The notes below the pieces were generated by a model. The model saw nothing but the letters and a program-made list of their open reading frames with translations. It was not told the origin of the DNA and did not search any database. Positions 62,877 through 64,000 of a DNA stretch of 64,000 nt are shown here, piece after piece. Source of the DNA: Bacillus sp. MM2020_4 (GTDB lineage Bacteria; Bacillota; Bacilli; Bacillales; Cytobacillaceae); the NCBI RefSeq assembly GCF_011250555.1, contig NZ_JAANMZ010000007.1:1-64000 (forward strand), in the 5' to 3' direction. Made by a program: the position numbers and the translations under genes. Positions within the stretch are counted from its first letter, which is position 1. Every line of letters starts with the position of its first letter.

Positions 62877-62905
62877 TTGACAAATGACTTGCTGGTCATT
62901 AGTAT
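62877..62905 (+). promoter_or_regulatory. RND pump promoter with TetR operator in its spacer
   Basis: TTGACA (62877-62882), 17-base spacer, TAGTAT (62900-62905). The 18-bp palindrome AATGACTTGCTGGTCATT (62883-62900) fills the spacer exactly, so repressor binding would exclude RNA polymerase. Confidence 0.8.
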
Positions 62906-62947
62906 AAGTAATTGAGCTTAATAAGTCAATTTAGGGTAGGTGTAATA

Positions 62948-64000
62948 GTGAAAGGGTTAGTCAATTTTGTTTTGAAAAATAAATTAGCCGTCTGGCTGCT
63001 TACGATTATCATTACGGTATCTGGTATCTATTCAGGTACGCGAATGAATATGGAGACGATTCCAAATATCTCGATCCCATACTTAATGGTTATGGATGTA
63101 TATCCAGGAGCCACGCCTGAAAAGGTAATGAAAGATGTTTCCATGCCGATTGAAAAAGCGGTAGAAGGCCTTGATCATGTGAAAGCTGTCTATTCTAATT
63201 CCAACGCAAACGTGTCGAGTATTCAAGTGGAATACGAGTACGGTATCGATATGGATGAAGCCAAACGGGAATTAAAATCAGCGCTTGATTCCTTGAAATT
63301 GCCGGAAGGGGCACAAGAGCCGACAACAACAGCGATTAGCATGAATATGATGCCGGTTGTGGCGCTCAGTGTCAGCAGTTCAAAAGAGGATATTGTTGAA
63401 TTAACATCAACCGTTGAGGAAAGCTTACTTCCAAAAATCGAAAAAATCGAGGGTGTTGCGTCGGCAACGATTACCGGCCAGCATATTGAGGAAGTAGATC
63501 TTACCTATAATAAAGCGAAATTGGCTGAGTTTGGGTTAACGGAAGATAAAGTGAAGCAAATGATTCAAGCAAGCAATATGGCTGTGTCACTTGGACTTTA
63601 TGAGTTTAAAGCGGGGGAGCAGGCTGTTGCGATTGACGGCAAGTTCATGACCGCTGATGAATTAAAAAATATGCTGATTCCGGTCACACCAACAGCTGCC
63701 AGCCCATCACCATTTGTCAAGCTAAGCGACATCGCAACCATTGACACCGTTGGGAAAGTACAATCCATCTCACGCACAAATGGGAAAGATGCGATTGCCA
63801 TTCAGATTGTCAAAGGCCAGCAGGCAAACACAGTTGATGTAGTAAACAAGGTGAAAAAGGTAGTAAAAGAGGAAAAAGCAAAGGTTAGTGGCCTCGTTAT
63901 TGATGTCACGCTTGACCAAGGGAAACCGATTGAAGAATCGGTTGCCACGATGATTGAAAAGGCAGTATTTGGCGGGTTAATTGCCGTTCTAATCATTCTT
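62948..64000 (+). CDS. RND efflux transporter (SwrC/AcrB family), 3' truncated by window
   Basis: The first 351 codons of an RND pump. GTG at 62948 follows TAGGTG. The first membrane span (about 10-28) and the periplasmic-type porter domain are present, with METIPNISIPYLMVMDVYPG, PIEKAVEGLDHVKAVYSNS and IDGKFMTADELKN. The second span starts at the window edge (FGGLIAVLIIL). Gram-positive members such as SwrC (YerP) export surfactin-like compounds and detergents. The divergent TetR gene is the likely regulator. Confidence 0.92.
   Translation, partial: MKGLVNFVLKNKLAVWLLTIIITVSGIYSGTRMNMETIPNISIPYLMVMDVYPGATPEKVMKDVSMPIEKAVEGLDHVKAVYSNSNANVSSIQVEYEYGIDMDEAKRELKSALDSLKLPEGAQEPTTTAISMNMMPVVALSVSSSKEDIVELTSTVEESLLPKIEKIEGVASATITGQHIEEVDLTYNKAKLAEFGLTEDKVKQMIQASNMAVSLGLYEFKAGEQAVAIDGKFMTADELKNMLIPVTPTAASPSPFVKLSDIATIDTVGKVQSISRTNGKDAIAIQIVKGQQANTVDVVNKVKKVVKEEKAKVSGLVIDVTLDQGKPIEESVATMIEKAVFGGLIAVLIIL

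Overview
The window looks like chromosome from a low-to-mid-GC, endospore-forming Bacillaceae member (Bacillus/Neobacillus type). The grounds are AGGAGG-type ribosome binding sites, sigma-A promoters, cre-like catabolite sites, T-box and S-box leaders, a YesM/YesN-type two-component pair, a SinI-type anti-repressor, a KinB-like orphan kinase and an LCP cell-wall protein. I saw no rRNA, tRNA, CRISPR array, prophage or intact insertion sequence. Species cannot be fixed from the sequence alone.

About 1.8-24.1 kb is one coherent carbohydrate locus that reads as a high-mannose N-glycan utilisation system. It has a secreted GH85 endo-beta-N-acetylglucosaminidase, then glycosidases without signal peptides (two different GH38 alpha-mannosidases, GH125, GH20, GH1), a DUF624/YesL membrane protein, an ABC importer (two permeases and a lipoprotein receptor, no ATPase), a YesM/YesN-type sensor and regulator, and a ROK sugar kinase. 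The model is release of glycans outside the cell, import of the intact oligosaccharide and trimming in the cytoplasm. Cre-like sites precede the GH85 and the first GH38 gene. A heterodimeric ABC exporter pair follows (24.3-27.8 kb).

27.9-32.7 kb holds a T-box leader with a likely Met (AUG) specifier, driving a SAM hydrolase (DUF62) and a complete ECF transporter (S, fused AA, T). A 21-bp tandem repeat lies just upstream of the ECF ATPase. Then come glutathione peroxidase and an LCP protein on the minus strand.

35.1-35.6 kb contains a c-di-GMP-I riboswitch directly upstream of a 43-codon SinI-domain anti-repressor gene. A hairpin that hides the ribosome binding site can be drawn, and it excludes formation of an aptamer stem. 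This is the most unusual regulatory arrangement in the window. 35.6-39.9 kb (minus strand) is a class I ribonucleotide reductase with a flavodoxin, under a cobalamin riboswitch with an intrinsic terminator.

40-45.5 kb: OsmC protein, KinB-like kinase, two secreted low-complexity proteins (one very acidic with three related repeats), and an azoreductase. 45.5-51 kb: a response regulator, kinase and ABC-2 exporter operon resembling the LnrJK-LnrLMN linearmycin-resistance system, bracketed by near-identical 63-bp direct repeats. 51-53.4 kb: small conserved proteins and an AmiS/UreI channel behind a leader terminator. 53.5 kb: a decayed half of a SAM-I riboswitch.

53.6-56.8 kb (minus strand) is a type VII secretion effector-type cassette: a small helical WXG-like partner, a putative effector with an LXG-like helical N terminus and a glycine-zipper membrane segment, an unknown protein, a polytopic membrane protein that could be its immunity protein, and DUF4176. 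57-60 kb: SAM-I riboswitch and metNIQ. 60-64 kb: a lipoprotein, kynureninase, a TetR repressor and a divergent RND efflux pump cut by the window edge, with a palindromic operator in its promoter spacer. Short palindromic repeats of two families (GGGACGGTTCT and GGTGTCAGGCACC) are scattered through intergenic regions. Two genes take their last two codons and stop from such a repeat.
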